The translations under genes and the position numbers were made by a program. Below, piece by piece: positions 25,089 to 37,336 of a stretch of DNA of 64,000 nt (position 1 is the stretch's first letter; every line of letters starts with the position of its first letter). Source of the stretch: Pseudomonadota bacterium (GTDB lineage: Bacteria > Pseudomonadota > Gammaproteobacteria > Burkholderiales > Gallionellaceae); NCBI GenBank assembly GCA_021782365.1, contig JAJXVB010000001.1, forward strand, positions 1 through 64,000, read 5' to 3'. The notes beneath the pieces were generated by a model. The model ran no database searches. It was not told where the DNA came from and was given only the letters and a program-made list of their open reading frames with translations.

Positions 25089-26168
25089 TCACCCATCGCT
25101 CTTCGAGCGATGCGGAAGCTCGAGATAACGGCGTGTCTGCATTTCCATCAGGCGAGAGACGATGCGTTGTGACTCATCGTCCCTCTCTGCAAACAATTCT
25201 TCAGGGGGCGCCGCATAGCTTGCAACGAGCTTGACTCTCTCGTCATACAGCACGTCTATCAGCCAGACAAAGCGCTTCTCCTGATCCTTGTTGTCCTTCG
25301 TCATGCGCGGCACGCCCGAGAGGAAAAGCATTGAATAGCGCCTTGCGATCTCGAGATAATCCGACTGGTCGAAATTTCCTCCGCAAAGCTTTTTGAATTC
25401 GCACCACGCGGTGTGATGTGTTGCGCGAACCACCGGGATGAAACCTGAACCTATATCTTCCTCTCCCTTGGTCAGGCGCTGGTACATAGTCTCCATGCGA
25501 CCAAGGTCTTCAGGCTTATCGAAAAAAAACGGGTCTCGCAGCATGTGCTGCATGCGGTAATCCCTGTTGCCATTGAAATGCAATATCTTGAGCTCGCGTT
25601 TCAAGAGATCGATGGCAGGCAGGAAATTCTGCCGCTGCAGTCCGTTGGGATAGAGCTCGTCGGGAGACTGGTTGGAAGTGACGAGCAGCACCACGCCGCG
25701 TTTGAAAAGGGCGCTCAATAGCCTCCCCAGAATCATCGCATCGGCGATATCGTCCACATGGAATTCGTCGAGGCAAAGCAGGCGGACTGCATCCGCCATG
25801 TCGCAGGCTACCGCCATCAAGGGGTCGGGAAGGCTTGAAAGCCGCTTCATCTCGGCATGCACTTCACTCATGAACTGGTGAAAGTGCAATCGGCGTTTGC
25901 GTCGATATGGAAGGCATTGATAAAATCCGTCCATCAGGAAAGTCTTGCCTCTCCCCACCCCACCCCAGATGTACAGCCCCTGAGGCACCCTTGGGCTAAG
26001 CAGGCTGCGTCCCAAAAATCCATCGCGCTTCTTCTTGAATTCGACGAGCTGCTGCCATAGCGTTTCCAGCTCCTCGATGGCCATGGCCTGCGCATCATCG
26101 CTGATGAGGCCGGCTTTCTCGCAGGCCTCTTTGTACCAAATCCTTGGGGTGAGTTGCTGCACGTTCAA
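25089..26168 (-). CDS. zapE: Cell-division ATPase ZapE (AFG1-like)
   Basis: The product has 359 residues. The Walker A motif is GGVGRGKTFLMDGFY and the Walker B motif is LLCLDEFHVDDIADAM, followed by sensor-like LVTSNQSPDELYPNGLQR. The length is normal for ZapE/YhcM, which interacts with FtsZ and affects ring stability under stress; relatives are mitochondrial AFG1/LACE1. It is the last gene of a coupled run purT, VOC gene, zapE with four-base overlaps. That gene order has no obvious functional logic. Confidence 0.92.
   Translation of the reverse strand: MNVQQLTPRIWYKEACEKAGLISDDAQAMAIEELETLWQQLVEFKKKRDGFLGRSLLSPRVPQGLYIWGGVGRGKTFLMDGFYQCLPYRRKRRLHFHQFMSEVHAEMKRLSSLPDPLMAVACDMADAVRLLCLDEFHVDDIADAMILGRLLSALFKRGVVLLVTSNQSPDELYPNGLQRQNFLPAIDLLKRELKILHFNGNRDYRMQHMLRDPFFFDKPEDLGRMETMYQRLTKGEEDIGSGFIPVVRATHHTAWCEFKKLCGGNFDQSDYLEIARRYSMLFLSGVPRMTKDNKDQEKRFVWLIDVLYDERVKLVASYAAPPEELFAERDDESQRIVSRLMEMQTRRYLELPHRSKSDG
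25094..25112. terminator. Hairpin between convergent cysC and zapE ends
   Basis: CATCGCTC and GAGCGATG form an 8-bp stem with a three-base loop six bases after the cysC stop and inside the last codons of zapE. No U-run follows, so its role as a terminator for cysC is only possible. Confidence 0.35.
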
Positions 26169-26533
26169 TCCGCGATGAATTCCAGTGCATTCTGGTCCGG
26201 GTCGCGGCAGAAAAGTGCGCCTCTTCCGGACTGACTGAGACTATAGGAAATCCCGGCCTCGTCGAGCCTGGCTATCAGCCTCTGCATGTCCGAGACTTTC
26301 AGCGCGACATGGCGATCCCGCCCGCCATGGGGAGGCCGCTTGAGACCTTCCTCCACATTTGGCAGCACCATCAAATGTATCTGCTGGTTTCCTGCCAGGT
26401 CATACCATATCCCGTCAAAGCTCAATGCAGGCCGGCTTGAATTGACCTTCAAGCCCAGCACGCCCTCGTAAAACGCGCGGGAGGCTTTCAGGTCTGAGCA
26501 CAGGAAGCTCACATGGTGCAGGGAGAGGATCAT
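26165..26533 (-). CDS. VOC-superfamily (glyoxalase/dioxygenase-like) protein
   Basis: This 122-residue protein has two beta-alpha-beta-beta-beta modules. The first begins [26 protein letters not shown] and the second [24 protein letters not shown]. The end is typical ([13 protein letters not shown]). Likely metal ligands are H6 or H7 region, H53 or H75, and the final glutamate. Members include glyoxalase I, fosfomycin-resistance proteins and dioxygenases; the substrate here is unknown. It overlaps the start of zapE and the end of purT by four bases each. Confidence 0.85.
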   Translation of the reverse strand: MILSLHHVSFLCSDLKASRAFYEGVLGLKVNSSRPALSFDGIWYDLAGNQQIHLMVLPNVEEGLKRPPHGGRDRHVALKVSDMQRLIARLDEAGISYSLSQSGRGALFCRDPDQNALEFIAD

Positions 26534-27729
26534 GCCTTGACCGGCTTGACGAGGCTCGCCGCAAGCTTGGCCCGCGATCTCGCCTCATCGGTGTCCTTTC
26601 CGGTTGCCAGTGCAACCCCCATGCGGCGACGCACGAAGGACTCGGGCTTGCCGAACAACCTTATGTCGCTATTGGGCACGCGCAAGGCGTCATTCACCCC
26701 CTCGAAGGCGATGCCCTTTTCCTCTAGCTGCCCATAGATCACGGCGGATGCACCAGGCTCGCGCAGCGCAGTGTTGACGGGCAGCCCGAGTATTGCGCGC
26801 GCATGCAGTTCGAATTCATTCTGCACCTGCGAGCACATCGTGACCATGCCCGTGTCATGCGGGCGCGGGCTGACCTCGGAGAACCAGACCTCATCTCCCT
26901 TGACGAAAAGCTCCACGCCGAAAAGGCCAAGCCCGCCAAGATTTCCCGTCACCTTTTCCGCAATGTCCCGCGCGCGCTGCAACGCAAGCGGCGTCATTCT
27001 TTGCGGCTGCCAGCTCTCTACATAATCGCCTTGCACCTGCACATGGCCTATGGGCTCGCAGAAGTGCGTCTCCACCTTGCCGTCCTTGCCCATCGCGCGC
27101 ACGGTGAGCTCTGTGATCTCATAATCGAAATGGATCATGCCTTCGACGATCACCCTGCCCTGGTTCACCCGGCTGCCGCTTGCCGCATAATTCCAAGCCG
27201 CCTCGACCCCTGATGGCCCGTCGACCCTGGACTGCCCCTTGCCGGATGAGGACATCACAGGCTTTATGATGCAAGGATAGCCGATCTCATCGATGGCGGC
27301 GCGCATCTCATCGAGGCTGTCTGCAAAACGATAGGGGGATGTCGGAAGCTTCAGCGTCTCTGCGGCAAGCCTGCGTATGCCTTCACGGTTCATGGTGAGC
27401 TGGGTTGCGCGAGCGGTGGGAATCACCTTGGCGATCTTTTCGCTTTCGATTTTACCCAGCATGTCGGTTGCGATGGCTTCGATCTCGGGCACGATCAGAT
27501 CCGGCCTTTCCTTTTCTATCAAAGCCCGCAAAGCGTCGCCATCGGCCATGTTGATGACGTGAGAGCGATGGGCGACCTGGTGGCCAGGCGCATCCGGATA
27601 GCGGTCCACCGCGATGGTTTCGATGCCCAGGCGCTGCAGCGCGATGATGACTTCCTTGCCCAGCTCTCCCGAACCCAAAAGCATGACGCGGGTGGCCGTA
27701 GCGCTCAATGGTGTGCCGATCACAGACAT
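26530..27729 (-). CDS. purT: Formate-dependent phosphoribosylglycinamide formyltransferase
   Basis: This 399-residue ATP-grasp enzyme makes formyl-GAR from GAR, formate and ATP in purine synthesis, as an alternative to PurN. Early blocks are [21 protein letters not shown] and [15 protein letters not shown]-grasp motifs include [16 protein letters not shown] and [14 protein letters not shown]. Length and motifs are standard. A TATAAT box lies about 30 bases upstream of the ATG. Confidence 0.96.
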   Translation of the reverse strand: MSVIGTPLSATATRVMLLGSGELGKEVIIALQRLGIETIAVDRYPDAPGHQVAHRSHVINMADGDALRALIEKERPDLIVPEIEAIATDMLGKIESEKIAKVIPTARATQLTMNREGIRRLAAETLKLPTSPYRFADSLDEMRAAIDEIGYPCIIKPVMSSSGKGQSRVDGPSGVEAAWNYAASGSRVNQGRVIVEGMIHFDYEITELTVRAMGKDGKVETHFCEPIGHVQVQGDYVESWQPQRMTPLALQRARDIAEKVTGNLGGLGLFGVELFVKGDEVWFSEVSPRPHDTGMVTMCSQVQNEFELHARAILGLPVNTALREPGASAVIYGQLEEKGIAFEGVNDALRVPNSDIRLFGKPESFVRRRMGVALATGKDTDEARSRAKLAASLVKPVKA

Positions 27730-27759
27730 TTTTCATAACCTCGTAATGAACTGCATGAA

Positions 27760-27765
27760 ATTATA
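27760..27765 (-). promoter_or_regulatory. Putative -10 box of the purT operon
   Basis: A perfect TATAAT on the minus strand ends 30 bases before the purT ATG. No convincing -35 hexamer is seen at the usual spacing, so the strength is uncertain. Confidence 0.45.
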
Positions 27766-27817
27766 CACGCCGAATTACTCGCTCATGTTGGAATGAAAAT
27801 CGGAATCGCCCTAGCAA

Positions 27818-27853
27818 AAATCAGCTCATGCCTAATGGCTTATGAGCCGATTT
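27818..27853 (+). promoter_or_regulatory. Hairpin upstream of the class I aldolase gene
   Basis: AAATC-GCTCAT pairs with ATGAGC-GATTT (one mismatch between the two blocks) around a 12-base loop, 37 bases before the aldolase ATG. It could be an operator or an mRNA leader structure. No U-run follows. Confidence 0.35.
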
Positions 27854-27889
27854 GAGTTTGAATAGCATGTAAACCCCTGGAGCGCCAAC

Positions 27890-28939
27890 ATGACCGATAT
27901 CGTGCAACTGCTCGCTGACGAGGCTGAATATCTGCTGAACCACCGCTGTATCGGCATGCCCCGAGAAACGCTGCACCTTCCCGGCCCTGATTATCTGGAC
28001 CGCGTGGTATCGGTCAAGGACAGGAAGCCTTCCGTTCTATGCAGTCTGCAAAGACTCTTCGGCCACGGCAGGCTCGCAAACACCGGATATCTCTCACTGC
28101 TTCCGGTCGACCAGGGAGTGGAGCATTCGGGCGGCGCCTCCTTCGCGCCCAATCCCCTGTACTTCGATCCGGAAAACATCGTAAGGCTCGCGATCGAGGG
28201 AGGATGCAACGGTGTGGCCTCCACGCTGGGCGTGCTTTCCTCGGTTTCGCGCCGCTATGCCCACAGGGTCCCTTTCATCGTGAAGATCAATCACAACGAA
28301 CTGCTCACCTACCCCAACAAATACGACCAGACGCTTTTTGCAAGTGTCGACCAGGCATTCGACATGGGCGCCGCTGCAGTGGGCGCAACGGTGTTCTACG
28401 GATCGAACGAGTCCAGACGCCAGATACAGGAAGTCTCTGAGGCGTTCGAGCGCGCGCACGAATTAGGCATGGCGACCGTGCTCTGGGCCTATCTCAGGAA
28501 TCCCGCATTCAAGCAGGACGGCATCGATTACCATTTGTCTTCCGACCTGACAGGCCAGGCCAATCACTTGGCCGCAACCATCAATGCCGACATCATCAAG
28601 CAGAAGATGAGTGAAAACAATGGCGGCTACAAGGCGATCAAGTTCGGCAAGACCAACGAAAAGGTATATTCATCGCTGACATCTGACCATCCCGTGGATC
28701 TCGTGCGCTACCAGGTCGCGAACTGCTACATGGGGCGCGTGGGCATGATCAACTCGGGCGGAGCATCAGGCCATGACGATCTGCACCAGGCAGTGCGCAC
28801 CGCCGTGATCAACAAGCGCGCTGGCGGCATGGGGCTGATCTCTGGCAGAAAGGCGTTCCAGAAGCCGATGAAAGAAGGCATTCAATTGCTGAACGCGATA
28901 CAGGACGTATACATTTCCCCCAACGTCACCGTGGCGTAG
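27890..28939 (+). CDS. fbaB: Class I fructose-bisphosphate aldolase (DhnA type)
   Basis: This 349-residue Schiff-base aldolase is related to archaeal and E. coli FbaB rather than the zinc-dependent FbaA. Family blocks are [64 protein letters not shown] and [23 protein letters not shown]; the last contains candidate Schiff-base lysines. A second conserved end is [18 protein letters not shown]. It cleaves or forms fructose-1,6-bisphosphate and is often used in gluconeogenesis. GGAG lies seven bases before the ATG. Confidence 0.93.
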   Translation: MTDIVQLLADEAEYLLNHRCIGMPRETLHLPGPDYLDRVVSVKDRKPSVLCSLQRLFGHGRLANTGYLSLLPVDQGVEHSGGASFAPNPLYFDPENIVRLAIEGGCNGVASTLGVLSSVSRRYAHRVPFIVKINHNELLTYPNKYDQTLFASVDQAFDMGAAAVGATVFYGSNESRRQIQEVSEAFERAHELGMATVLWAYLRNPAFKQDGIDYHLSSDLTGQANHLAATINADIIKQKMSENNGGYKAIKFGKTNEKVYSSLTSDHPVDLVRYQVANCYMGRVGMINSGGASGHDDLHQAVRTAVINKRAGGMGLISGRKAFQKPMKEGIQLLNAIQDVYISPNVTVA

Positions 28940-29011
28940 TCCTGGTCGTTCCAGTTTTAGCCCAGCGGCAATTAAGGTATCATCCGCCATTCTATTAGCT
29001 GAACTGATGCA

Positions 29012-30706
29012 ATGAAAAACTGGTGGCGCTCGTTGGACCTGGCGACTAAGCTGAACATACCCATTCAGTTGATGCTGGCCATCGTCCTGTCCCTGGCCCA
29101 TATCTGGGTGATCCAGAACTTCAAGGCTGAAGTGCTGGATGGCGCAAAAAGGCGCGCCATCGTCTCTGCCGACGGCATCATCAACGGCATGAACATGCTG
29201 ATGGTGACCGGCATGATCTCGAATCCCGAAAACCGCAAGCTGCTCATAAGAAAGATGAGCGAATCCGAACGCATGAAGGAAGTCCGCATCATACGCGCAA
29301 AGCAGGTTCAGGATCAGTTCGGCAAAGGCCTGCCAGAGGAACAGGCCATCGACGAACTCGACAATCTCGCGATCGGCACGAAGCAGACACAGTTCAAGCT
29401 GGACCGTCGATCCTCATCTTTGCGCACGGTCGTGCCTTTCGTCGTGAGCACCAACTTTCGCGGCACAAATTGCCTTTCCTGCCATCACGTAAAACCGGGT
29501 TCGGTGAATGGTGCGGCCAGCATCACGATCGACATGACACAGGACTTCAGCGCGATCAGGAAAGCCAGGGTAGAGCTCTGGATAGGGCAATTGCTTCTGC
29601 AGCTCATGATGTATTTTTCGACCCGGCGCCTGATACGCCGTTTGATACGCCCGCTCACCAGCCTGAAGTCGTCCATGGAAGTGATGAAAAAGACGGGCAG
29701 CACCGCTCAGTTCGTGCCTGTCAAGGAAAACAGGAACCAGGATGAAGTCGGCGTACTCACAGGCACCTTCAATCGCATGTCTGAAGTCTTGTTCAATTCC
29801 GAGCAATCGATGAGGCTTGCGAAATCCATCTATGAATCGAATGCGGACGCGATCATCGTGACGGATGAGAACAACCTCATCACGGATGTCAATCCTGCAT
29901 TCACCCGGCTGACCGGCTACCCGCCTGAAGAGGTGATAGGAAGGAATCCGAGGATCATGAAATCCGGCCTGCACGATGATAAGTTCTACCAGCAGATGTG
30001 GCAAAAGATCCAGGATGAGGATCACTGGCAGGGAGAACTCTGGGACAAGCGCCGAGACGGTTCGCTTTATGCCAAGTTTGCCAACATCATCGCCCTGCGC
30101 AACGACGACGGCAGCGTGTACCGGTATGTGGCGCAATTTTCTGACATCACCGAGAAGAAGCAGAAGGACGAGCTGATATACTGGCAGGCCAACTATGATC
30201 CGCTGACCAACCTGCCCAACAGGCGTTTGTTTCAGGACAGGCTTGCGATGGCCATCAAGATCGCGGATCGCAAAAAGCTGCCCCTTGCGCTGTTCTACAT
30301 CGACCTCGATCACTTCAAGGAAATCAACGACAAGCTTGGCCATGCCAACGGCGATGCGCTGCTGATGGAGGCCGGACAGCGCATATCAGGCTGCGTGCGC
30401 GAGACGGATACGGTTGCGCGCCTGGGAGGGGATGAATTCGCAATCATCCTGCCCGAGCTGGAAGACTCTGAGCAGACCCAGCGCATCGCGAGTGAAATCG
30501 TGAACAGGCTAAAAAGTCCGTTCTACTTCATCAACGACGAAACCGGATATCACGTTTCTGCGAGCGTAGGAATCGCATTCTATCCTCTTGACGCCCAGGA
30601 GATAACGAGCCTGATCAATTCTGCGGATAAGGCCATGTATCGCGCAAAAGAAGCCGGACGGAACACCTACAAATATTATTCTGGATCGATGGACTTCCTG
30701 TCCTGA
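29012..30706 (+). CDS. Diguanylate cyclase with a periplasmic heme-c motif
   Basis: The product has 564 residues. A membrane helix (about 17-35) is followed by a periplasmic sensor region (about 36-185) that contains CLSCHH (154-159), a CxxCH site for covalent c-type heme. A second helix (about 188-205) leads to HAMP (about 206-260), then PAS (about 268-383), then GGDEF (about 390-560). The cyclase signature is RLGGDEFAII (GGDEF 472-476), and the inhibitory I-site RETD lies five residues before it, so product inhibition is likely. It should make c-di-GMP in response to redox state or a heme ligand. Its end overlaps the convergent transporter gene by 31 bases. Confidence 0.9.
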   Translation: MKNWWRSLDLATKLNIPIQLMLAIVLSLAHIWVIQNFKAEVLDGAKRRAIVSADGIINGMNMLMVTGMISNPENRKLLIRKMSESERMKEVRIIRAKQVQDQFGKGLPEEQAIDELDNLAIGTKQTQFKLDRRSSSLRTVVPFVVSTNFRGTNCLSCHHVKPGSVNGAASITIDMTQDFSAIRKARVELWIGQLLLQLMMYFSTRRLIRRLIRPLTSLKSSMEVMKKTGSTAQFVPVKENRNQDEVGVLTGTFNRMSEVLFNSEQSMRLAKSIYESNADAIIVTDENNLITDVNPAFTRLTGYPPEEVIGRNPRIMKSGLHDDKFYQQMWQKIQDEDHWQGELWDKRRDGSLYAKFANIIALRNDDGSVYRYVAQFSDITEKKQKDELIYWQANYDPLTNLPNRRLFQDRLAMAIKIADRKKLPLALFYIDLDHFKEINDKLGHANGDALLMEAGQRISGCVRETDTVARLGGDEFAIILPELEDSEQTQRIASEIVNRLKSPFYFINDETGYHVSASVGIAFYPLDAQEITSLINSADKAMYRAKEAGRNTYKYYSGSMDFLS

Positions 30707-31578
30707 TCTTCTTCCGCATAGAGCCTGCCGGAAAGCAGACTCGCCGACACGATCAGCACGGCGCCTGTCCATTCGCGAAGACCAGGCTCTTCTCCCGCCA
30801 GAAAATACGATGCAATGGCCGCGACCACCAGCTCGAACAGAAATAGCAATGTCGCCCGGTTGGCCGGCATATGACTCACGCCGTATTGCACGGCAAAGCT
30901 GCAGGCGCACAAGGCCACTCCCAGCAAACCTAGCTCTGTCCAGGAAATCGCATCAGCATGCCAGAGCCCCCAGTCTCCCTGCCACCATATCAGAGGCGCA
31001 GTGAGCGCTGCGGTGCCAAACCAGATGCTCACCGATTTCGCCTCGACGCTAAGATGCATTGCCCGACGCGAAACCACGTTCGACAGCGCAAAACCCACGC
31101 CTGCGGACATGCCTATCCATTCAGAAGGGTTTCTGGGAAACGGCATGCCCAGTTTCGGCTCCCAGAGCATGATGAAGGCGCCGCACAAGGACAGCGCGAT
31201 CACGGAATAACCGTAGCGATTCAGACGCTCGCCCAATATCCAGTAGGAAAAAAGGACGGTCCAGACGGGCGCAAGATAGAAAAGCAGCAGCACGCGCATC
31301 ACTTCTCCGTGCAGCATTGCAAGCACATAGCCGAAGTTCGCCCAGCCTGCGGATAGCACCAGAAGCCCTCCCCACCATCCCGCCTTGGGCAATTCCCTCA
31401 ACACGCGTGGAAGCATGAATGCGCCTGCCAGCATCGCGAAGAGATAAGTGACGAGCGTGGATTCCGGGCCTGTGATGCCGGCTGCCTGCAGCATGCGGTA
31501 GGGATACCAGATCAGCCCCCACACCAGGGCGCCGCTCAAAATTCCCGCGATTGGCATGATATTTTGTTTTGATGACAC
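30676..31578 (-). CDS. EamA/DMT-family transporter
   Basis: This 300-residue protein has ten hydrophobic helices in two EamA repeats. The first repeat ends with the typical LNRYGYSVIALSLCGAFIM. The second repeat carries PANRATLLFLFELVVAAIASYFLAGEEPGLREWTGAVLIV. Members export metabolites or amino acids; the substrate is unknown. It is convergent with the heme-c cyclase and divergent from dapC, with 46 bases between the starts. Confidence 0.9.
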   Translation of the reverse strand: MSSKQNIMPIAGILSGALVWGLIWYPYRMLQAAGITGPESTLVTYLFAMLAGAFMLPRVLRELPKAGWWGGLLVLSAGWANFGYVLAMLHGEVMRVLLLFYLAPVWTVLFSYWILGERLNRYGYSVIALSLCGAFIMLWEPKLGMPFPRNPSEWIGMSAGVGFALSNVVSRRAMHLSVEAKSVSIWFGTAALTAPLIWWQGDWGLWHADAISWTELGLLGVALCACSFAVQYGVSHMPANRATLLFLFELVVAAIASYFLAGEEPGLREWTGAVLIVSASLLSGRLYAEEDQDRKSIDPE

Positions 31579-31624
31579 CGCTTAGCCCTTTATAATGCGC
31601 GCTGTTTCAAGACAACCCGACGCA

Positions 31625-32812
31625 ATGAATCCTGATCTCTCACGCCTTCAGCCCTACCCTTTCCAGAAACTGGCTAGCCTGTTTCGCGACGTCAAGCCTA
31701 ATCAGGGCCTTAGGCCGATCAGCCTCTCCATCGGCGAACCCAAGCATGCAACGCCGCAGTTCATCCTGGACGCATTGGTCAAAAACCTCGGAGGGCTTGC
31801 GAATTATCCCACAACGGCAGGATCCGACGCGCTGCGCAGCGCGATCGCTGACTGGCTTGAGAAGCGCTACGGGATTCCAAAGCCCGACCCCAGGACACAG
31901 GTGCTGCCGGTCAACGGCAGCCGCGAGGCGCTTTTTTCATTCGCCCAGACCGTGATCGACAGGACTCGGGAAAACCCCGCCGTCGTCTGCCCCAATCCCT
32001 TCTATCAGATCTACGAAGGAGCAGCCTTCCTCGCCGGCGCAACACCGTATTTCCTTAACACGCTGCCAGGCGACAACTTTTCGCTCAACTTCCATCAACT
32101 GAAGGAAGACATATGGAAGCGCACCCAGCTGATCTATGTCTGCTCTCCCGGAAACCCGACTGGCAAGGTGATACCGCTGGAAGAATGGAAGATGCTATTC
32201 GAGATGTCGGATGCCTACGGCTTTGTCATCGCATCCGACGAATGCTATTCCGAGATCTATACGGGGGATGCCCCTCTTGGCGCGCTTCAGGCGGCGCATA
32301 AGCTTGGGCGGCATGACTACAAGAACCTCGTGGTCTTCTCCAGCCTCTCGAAGCGCTCCAATGTGCCGGGCATGCGCTCGGGCTTCGTCGCAGGCGATGC
32401 GAAGGTGATCGAAAAATTTGCGCTCTACCGCACCTATCACGGATCCGCGATGAACCCCGCGATACAGGAGGCGAGCATCGCCGCATGGAACGACGAGGCA
32501 CATGTGATGGAGAACCGCAGGCTTTATGCGGAAAAATTCTCCCGAGTAGCCGAGATACTCAAGGATGTCCTGCCCGTCTCTCTGCCTGATGCGGGATTCT
32601 ATTTCTGGGCCAGGACTCCGGTCCCTGACACGGCCTTCGCGCTCGATCTTTATCGCGATTATAATGTGACCGTGCTGCCGGGCAGCTTCCTTGCAAGAAG
32701 CTCGCAAGGCTTGAATCCGGGGGAGAATTTCGTGCGCCTGGCGCTCGTTGCAAGCGTGGATGAAACCCTGGAAGCCGCAACAAGAATTGCAACATACTGC
32801 AAGCGCGGCTAG
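31625..32812 (+). CDS. dapC: N-succinyldiaminopimelate aminotransferase
   Basis: This 395-residue PLP enzyme of aminotransferase class I converts N-succinyl-2-amino-6-ketopimelate to N-succinyl-diaminopimelate in lysine and peptidoglycan synthesis. The active-site lysine is K243 in [24 protein letters not shown] and [10 protein letters not shown] flank the cofactor. The call to dapC rests on high similarity in layout and on dapD lying 29 bases downstream and dapE in the same run. The track starts ten codons earlier; ATG 31625 gives the usual N-terminus. Confidence 0.93.
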   Translation: MNPDLSRLQPYPFQKLASLFRDVKPNQGLRPISLSIGEPKHATPQFILDALVKNLGGLANYPTTAGSDALRSAIADWLEKRYGIPKPDPRTQVLPVNGSREALFSFAQTVIDRTRENPAVVCPNPFYQIYEGAAFLAGATPYFLNTLPGDNFSLNFHQLKEDIWKRTQLIYVCSPGNPTGKVIPLEEWKMLFEMSDAYGFVIASDECYSEIYTGDAPLGALQAAHKLGRHDYKNLVVFSSLSKRSNVPGMRSGFVAGDAKVIEKFALYRTYHGSAMNPAIQEASIAAWNDEAHVMENRRLYAEKFSRVAEILKDVLPVSLPDAGFYFWARTPVPDTAFALDLYRDYNVTVLPGSFLARSSQGLNPGENFVRLALVASVDETLEAATRIATYCKRG

Positions 32813-32841
32813 CAATCATTAAACTACAACTAGGAAATAAC

Positions 32842-33663
32842 ATGGATCAGTTACAGCAAATCATCGAATCCGCCTTTGAAAGGCGCGCCGAAATCACCCC
32901 GCGCAACGCGGATGCGCAGTTGAAGGAAGCGGTCGGCACCGTTCTCGAGCAGCTGGACAAGGGAAAGCTTCGCGTTGCCGAAAAGGTGGATGGCGACTGG
33001 GTCACGCATCAGTGGCTCAAAAAGGCTGTGCTGCTCTCCTTCCGCCTCGAAGACAATGCATTCATCAAGGGCGGTTTCACCAACTATTACGACAAGGTGC
33101 CTTCGAAATTCGCCGACTACAACAGCCGCGATTTCCGCGAAGGCGGTTTTCGAGTGGTGCCTCCCGCAGCGGCGCGCAAGGGCGCCTATATCGCGAAGAA
33201 CGTGGTGCTGATGCCTTCCTATGTAAACATAGGAGCGTATGTCGATGAAGGCACAATGGTGGACACCTGGGCTACCGTGGGATCCTGCGCGCAGATCGGC
33301 AAGAACGTGCATCTCTCGGGAGGGGTGGGAATTGGCGGGGTGCTGGAACCCGTTCAGGCCAATCCGACCATCATCGGCGACAACTGTTTTGTCGGCGCAA
33401 GATCCGAGATCGTCGAAGGCGTGATACTGGAGGATAACGTGGTGGTCTCCATGGGCGTGTTCATCGGACAAAGCACAAAGATATACGACCGCGAAACCGG
33501 TGAAATCATGTATGGGCGAGTGCCTGCAGGCTCTGTCGTCGTAAGCGGCAGCCTGCCCTCTGCCGACGGGAAATACAGCCTTTATTGCGCGGTGATCGTG
33601 AAGAAGGTCGATGCAAAGACGCTCTCCAAGGTCGGCATCAACGAACTTCTGCGCGGCATCTAA
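32842..33663 (+). CDS. dapD: 2,3,4,5-tetrahydropyridine-2,6-dicarboxylate N-succinyltransferase
   Basis: This 273-residue left-handed beta-helix enzyme adds succinyl from succinyl-CoA to tetrahydrodipicolinate. It has a globular N-terminus ([20 protein letters not shown]...) and then hexapeptide repeats from [51 protein letters not shown] through [32 protein letters not shown]. Length and order are exactly those of DapD. The stop codon is immediately followed by an inverted heptad-repeat array. Confidence 0.97.
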   Translation: MDQLQQIIESAFERRAEITPRNADAQLKEAVGTVLEQLDKGKLRVAEKVDGDWVTHQWLKKAVLLSFRLEDNAFIKGGFTNYYDKVPSKFADYNSRDFREGGFRVVPPAAARKGAYIAKNVVLMPSYVNIGAYVDEGTMVDTWATVGSCAQIGKNVHLSGGVGIGGVLEPVQANPTIIGDNCFVGARSEIVEGVILEDNVVVSMGVFIGQSTKIYDRETGEIMYGRVPAGSVVVSGSLPSADGKYSLYCAVIVKKVDAKTLSKVGINELLRGI

Positions 33664-33757
33664 TGCAGGATCGAAGATCAGGACTGAGGATTGAGTGTAT
33701 CTTGTAACAGGATTGAGCCAAGTCTAATCTCCTCAATCCACAATCCTCTATCCTGTT
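33664..33757. repeat. Inverted array of degenerate heptads before pilU
   Basis: The array begins directly after the dapD stop. The first part reads in seven-base steps related to TCGAGGA (TGCAGGA, TCGAAGA, then GAGGATT). The last part holds the same unit on the other strand (CAGGATA, GAGGATT, GTGGATT). The two halves can pair: GAGGATTG (33686) with CAATCCTC (33741), or AACAGGAT (33706) with ATCCTGTT (33750). A related array lies inside sdhE. The function is unknown; it may form a hairpin between dapD and pilU. Confidence 0.6.
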
Positions 33758-33775
33758 ATTAAGAAGGAGATCAAC

Positions 33776-34944
33776 ATGCTCGTCACCCCCCTGCTTAAGC
33801 TCGCCGCCGAGAGGCAGGCATCAGACCTGTTCTTTTCGGTAGGCGCGCCTGTCAACATCAAGATAGACGGTGTTGCGAGCCCGGTCAATTCTCAGGTCCT
33901 GACCCCTGAAGTGATCAAGCGCATCGCCTACGAGATGATGAACTCCAAGCAGATGCTGCAATTCGAGAACAGCATGGAGATCAACTTCTCCTATCGGGCC
34001 GATCAGCTTGGCAGTTTCCGGGTCAACATCTTCCGGCAGCGCGGCGACATCGCGATGGTCATCCGCTATGTCAAGGGCGCGATCGATGATATCGCCGAGC
34101 TCCACCTGCCCAGTGTCTTGAAGTCCCTGATCATGGAAAAGCGCGGGCTGGTTCTGGTCGTCGGGGCTACCGGATCCGGCAAATCGACAACGCTTGCCGC
34201 GATGATACAGCACCGCAATTTGACCCAGACCGGCCACATCCTGACGGTAGAGGATCCCATCGAATACATCTTCAGGCATGAAAAATCCATCGTGAACCAG
34301 CGTGAGCTCGGCACCGACACGCAAAACTACGAAAATGCGCTTTCCTTCGGCATGCGCGAGGCGCCGGACGTGCTGATGATAGGCGAAGTGAGAGACAGAG
34401 ACACGCTGAAACACGCGCTGATCTTTGCGCAGACGGGGCATCTTTGCCTTACCACACTACACGCGAACAACAGCTATCATGCATTGAACCGCATCGTGAA
34501 CTTCTTCCCCTACGATTCGCGCCAAAGCGTGCTTTCTGATCTTTCCATGTGCCTGAGAGCCGTGATCTCCCAACGCCTCGTGCGCACAGTCCAGGGGAAG
34601 CTCGTACCCGCCGTGGAGATACTGATGAACACCACGCTGATCGCCGACCTGATCAAGAACGACGAGATCGAAAAGATACACGAGGCGATGGACAAGAGCG
34701 TTTCTCCCGGTTCACAGACTTTCGAGCAGGCGCTGTACAGGCTTTTCAAGTCCGGCAAGATCAGCAAGGAAGAAGCGATGCGCAATGCGGATTCGGCAAG
34801 CAATCTTTCCGCGCTGATCGACTTTTCCGAGCGCACCAACACCATGAGTGTGCCTGCCTTCGTTCCTCAGCCTGAGGCGAAGGCAACGACGAAATCCAGC
34901 TTCAACGAAATCAAGATCGATCTCGGAACAATGGATGAGTCCGA

Positions 34945-34948
<4 letters not shown>
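33776..34948 (+). CDS. pilU: Type IV pilus retraction ATPase PilU
   Basis: This 390-residue hexameric secretion ATPase of the PilT/PilU group sits on the cytoplasmic face of the pilus machine. The Walker A motif is GATGSGKSTTLA (130-141), with TVEDPIEYIF, the Walker B VLMIGEVRDRDT and the His box CLTTLHANNSYHALNRI. The opening (PLLKLAAERQASDLFFSVGAPVNIKIDG), length and C-terminal tail favour PilU over PilT. It lies away from other pilus genes, between dapD and an ArsC-like gene. An AAGGAG precedes the ATG. Confidence 0.88.
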
Positions 34949-37335
<2,387 letters not shown>

Positions 37336-37336
<1 letters not shown>

